16,209 nucleotides of DNA from Thermoplasmata archaeon (GTDB taxonomy: Archaea; Thermoplasmatota; Thermoplasmata; Thermoplasmatales; Thermoplasmataceae). The translations under genes and the position numbers were made by a program. The stretch is from assembly GCA_021797955.1 (NCBI GenBank), contig JAJZYV010000010.1:1-16209 (forward strand), given 5' to 3'. The notes under the pieces were generated by a model. It searched no databases. It was given only the letters and a program-made list of their open reading frames with translations, and was not told the origin of the DNA. Numbering within the stretch: position 1 is the stretch's first letter; the number at the start of each line of letters is the position of its first letter. This document shows, piece after piece, positions 14,460 to 16,209 of this stretch.

Positions 14460-14984
14460 ATGGCAATAACAGAGAATTGGTTGGGTGCAATATTTCCAAT
14501 GACTGCTGATCCTAACAAAGAAGAATTTAAAGATGAGCAAGAAGTCGTTGATTTTTTAAGTAAGACGTTACAGGACCCCAAAGATCATGGATTCCATTAT
14601 GGAGTTCACTATGAAGCCAAAAAATGGGAACGAGTAGAAAAAGCATGGAGAGGAGAAATTATGCTTTTCCCATTCCCGAGTAATAAATTGGAAAAAGGAT
14701 CTACAGTGTTTTTTAAGTGGAAGGATGACCTATACGCTTACGGAATTGTGGAAAGGGTGATTCCCAATAACAGGAATGATTTGGAATTTCCTTTGGATGG
14801 ATCATGGGAAAATCAAATATATCCGTATATCGTAAAATTCATGGATAATTCAATCCATGTAAGACAGAAGGGAATAACAGCAAAACAGTGGTGTATAGCT
14901 ATGAATAGAGTTAAACCTCCTAGAAGGGATGCTTATCTTAAATTATTCTCTAATCAGGTAGAATCCATATTAAGGTTATTTTAA
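14460..14984 (+). CDS. Protein of unknown function, possible PUA/EVE-like fold
   Basis: From ATG 14460 the product has 174 residues. I reject the upstream TTG start (14406) because the box A lies between the two. The N-terminal third is acidic and helical. The middle alternates short hydrophobic strands: GEIMLFPFP (65-73), GSTVFFKW (80-87), YAYGIVERV (92-100), and YPYIVKFMD (121-129), then ITAKQW (139-144). The GSTVFF...YGIVERV pair resembles the strand order of EVE, ASCH and PUA-like domains, in which a polypeptide presents a pocket for a modified base or RNA. If so, a modified-DNA reader beside a methylase cluster would make sense, but the similarity is by eye and weak. It is divergently oriented to the helicase operon, across the HsdM fragment. 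Confidence 0.6.
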   Translation: MAITENWLGAIFPMTADPNKEEFKDEQEVVDFLSKTLQDPKDHGFHYGVHYEAKKWERVEKAWRGEIMLFPFPSNKLEKGSTVFFKWKDDLYAYGIVERVIPNNRNDLEFPLDGSWENQIYPYIVKFMDNSIHVRQKGITAKQWCIAMNRVKPPRRDAYLKLFSNQVESILRLF

Positions 14985-15038
14985 GCATTTAAAAAAATTA
15001 CATAACAAAAACTTAACTTATTTCACTTATTCCCCTTT

Positions 15039-15257
15039 ATGAAGGGAAAATTCATAGCCGTAGCTGAGACATCTTCAAAAAGACCATCACTAAGAATCAC
15101 CTTACCTAAAGAAGTTGAAGAGAAATCGGAAGATTCAGATTCCGAACATATCAGTTTTTATGAAATTAATTTAATTGTGAGATTGCGATTAGGAAGATTG
15201 AGTGATTACTATTTAACGAATAGAAAGTTTATTGTGCTTACAATCTTGTTAGATTAA
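15039..15257 (+). CDS. Diverged AbrB-like (swapped-hairpin) small regulator
   Basis: The 72-residue product begins FIAVAETSSKRPSLRITLPKE and continues with a DSEHISFYE stretch. This follows the pattern of archaeal AbrB/MazE-like swapped-hairpin DNA-binding proteins (S.RVTLPKEV..KL...DGDHIGFYE). The expected GKI.I strand after FYE is replaced by an unrelated Ile/Leu/Arg-rich tail, and the usual loop is acidic, so the copy may be partly degenerate. Its TAA is immediately followed by the ATG of the nuclease-like gene, an arrangement typical of an antitoxin or autoregulator with its partner. An A/T-rich stretch around 15008-15019 could be the promoter. No other gene on this strand is close enough to share the transcript. 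Confidence 0.5.
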   Translation: MKGKFIAVAETSSKRPSLRITLPKEVEEKSEDSDSEHISFYEINLIVRLRLGRLSDYYLTNRKFIVLTILLD

Positions 15258-15887
15258 ATGGAAAATTTAGAATTCGAAAATATAATCAAAGAATTTTATT
15301 CATGTTTAACCGGTGAAACTGAAAAATGTGAGTCAAAAAGCGAATATTTGGAATTATTCTCAGAACTTGAAATACAGATTGAAGGATGGTTCAGGGGAGA
15401 ATTCATGAATTTCCTAAAATTAAAAGGCATTACGATTGGGCCAAAAAATAGGGAAATAAGAATAAATGAAACAAGTCGTAAAAAGGTAGACTTCAAGATC
15501 AAAATGAAAGATGGTAGTCCGAATTATTGGATTGAGTTAAAGCATATTCTCATAGGTTCTCAGGGAAAAGACAAAAATGGTAATGGTAACTATAATATGA
15601 ATACTTATTTCAGCAGTGGAACATTCATCGATAGTGACATTAAAAAACTCCAAGATATAGAAGATGAGGAAAGTGATGATGAATTAAAATACTGCTTGGT
15701 TTTATAATCGACGAATCATGAAGGTGATAAATCTAAAATTAAATCAGGTGAAACATTAGAGTCTGAGGTTAGGAATGAGTTGGTAAAGAGAGCTTACGGA
15801 TCAAAAGCGCAGTTAATTCAGTGGGATTACAATCTGGACAAACATTTTGGATACTTCATGCTTAAGGTTGAAAAAGATGTCCAATGA
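15258..15887 (+). pseudogene. PD-(D/E)XK nuclease-like gene interrupted by one in-frame TAA
   Basis: The first 149 codons encode a nuclease-like core. A glutamate helix, GWFRGEFMNFL (43-53), precedes KKVDFKIKM (75-83, D78) and YWIELKHI (90-97, E93 and K95), the D...ExK pattern on adjacent strands. A TAA at 15705-15707 ends the frame. The same frame then continues for another 59 coherent codons (including SEVRNELVKRAYG, LIQWDYNLDK, FGYFMLKVEK) to TGA at 15885-15887, for 209 residues in all. One change, TTA (Leu) to TAA, would explain the break. The product is therefore probably truncated after its catalytic core, or the base is an assembly error. It directly follows the AbrB-like gene with no spacer, suggesting a regulator/nuclease pair. 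The target is unknown; a restriction or toxin-like role is inferred. Confidence 0.65.
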
Positions 15888-15944
15888 TCAAAAATTATTA
15901 TTTATCACGAATTTAAAAAAGATTTAGGAGTGTTGTTTATCAAT

Positions 15945-16052
15945 ATGAGAATTGACCGTGACATTAAGATCGATTATCATATTGCTTATAAAAATAAGAC
16001 ATATGTAAGAATAACAATAACTCAGACGTCATGGAATGGTCAATCAACATGA
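15945..16052 (+). CDS. Doubtful small ORF (35 residues)
   Basis: ATG to TGA encodes a short, strand-rich polar peptide containing IDYHIAYKNKTYVRITITQ. The alternating hydrophobic pattern could be beta structure, and an A/T run around 15910-15920 lies at the right distance for a box A. There is no family match and no ribosome site, so it may be a fragment of a larger gene or simply an open stretch in AT-rich DNA. Confidence 0.2.
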   Translation: MRIDRDIKIDYHIAYKNKTYVRITITQTSWNGQST

Positions 16053-16175
16053 GATATGACCTATTTATATTCGATTAATTATATATTCCAAAAATCGACC
16101 TGAATTATTGGCATTGGTATATAAAGAGACACTCTAAAGAGGCTTATAATGAAACAAAATTAACATAACTAATAG

Positions 16176-16209
16176 TGGGTCTGCCCGGATTTGGACCGGA
16201 GTCTCCAAC
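16176..16209 (-). tRNA. 3' part of a tRNA gene (rest beyond the right edge)
   Basis: On the minus strand a T-arm with stem TCCGG/CCGGG and loop TCCAAAT (16184-16200) is followed by the acceptor strand CAGACCC (16177-16183) and an A discriminator (16176). No CCA is encoded, as is common in archaea. GAGAC before the T-arm (16201-16205) fits a short variable loop. The 5' acceptor strand would be GGGTCTG. The anticodon lies outside the window, so the amino acid cannot be assigned. A T-rich tract downstream (16151-16170 on the minus strand) may terminate it. Confidence 0.7.

Noticed and set aside
3155..15707. Recoding of TAA, because two genes continue in frame beyond a TAA
   Set aside because: TAA ends several intact genes here (the helicase, DUF3800 and coiled-coil genes), and no recoding of TAA is known in such archaea. 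Independent nonsense mutations or sequence errors are simpler.
1..16209. CRISPR array
   Set aside because: No regularly spaced direct repeats of 24-37 bases with unique spacers are present; the CCTATTA heptamers are too short.

Overview
The window looks archaeal and most probably comes from a Thermoplasmatales-type genome (Ferroplasma, Cuniculiplasma, Acidiplasma or a relative). The evidence is AT-rich DNA with heavy use of ATA, AGA and AGG codons. Several genes start leaderless, with an A/T-rich box A about 25-28 bases before the ATG and no Shine-Dalgarno site. Genes inside operons do carry GGTG or GAGGT sites. A partial tRNA of ordinary form lies at the right edge. The lineage is an inference; it was not tested by alignment.

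Left part (1-2240): the start of a multi-pass membrane protein running off the left edge (minus), a cyclase/kynurenine-formamidase-like hydrolase (minus), and a DUF3800 protein (plus). Between 2240 and 3030 there is no convincing protein gene. Instead there is a structured element with two interleaved inverted repeats ending in a T tract (2258-2352), a perfect 11-bp hairpin (2630-2658), and four CCTATTA heptamers spaced 55, 33 and 55 bp apart. These lead into the promoter of a plus-strand operon (3029-4281). That operon holds a ribbon-helix-helix-like N-terminus cut off by an in-frame TAA, a long coiled-coil protein that restarts 6 bases later, and a 32-codon ORF overlapping its stop.

Centre (4567-14313, all minus): a defence-type operon. 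In order of transcription it encodes a SNF2-family helicase with a C-terminal DUF3883 domain, a DUF1156 adenine-type DNA methylase with a Zn-ribbon, and a DUF499 (COG1483) P-loop ATPase. The three are translationally coupled, with 0 or 1 base between or overlapping the genes. A free-standing PD-(D/E)XK nuclease-like gene follows. The helicase-methylase-ATPase core is a recurring putative restriction-like set in archaeal and bacterial defence islands; I recall the label Hma for such triads. The likely division of labour is that the methylase marks self DNA, the helicase translocates or unwinds unmarked DNA, the ATPase drives or regulates assembly, and nuclease activity comes from DUF3883 and/or the neighbouring PD-(D/E)XK protein.

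The most striking observation is that this module is bracketed by two broken pieces of a type I restriction-modification operon, both in the original orientation and order. An HsdM N-terminal fragment (14083-14313) lies upstream of the helicase. An HsdR C-terminal fragment (5260-5370) lies just after the ATPase stop codon, in the same frame. The simplest reading is that the module replaced the interior of an hsdM-hsdS-hsdR locus.

Right part (14406-16209, plus): a protein with a possible PUA/EVE-like fold, a diverged AbrB-like regulator directly abutting a second PD-(D/E)XK nuclease-like gene broken by one TAA, a doubtful 35-residue ORF, and the 3' part of a tRNA on the minus strand. Fragments, nonsense mutations and defence-type families together mark the window as a hypervariable defence or mobile island beside a tRNA.
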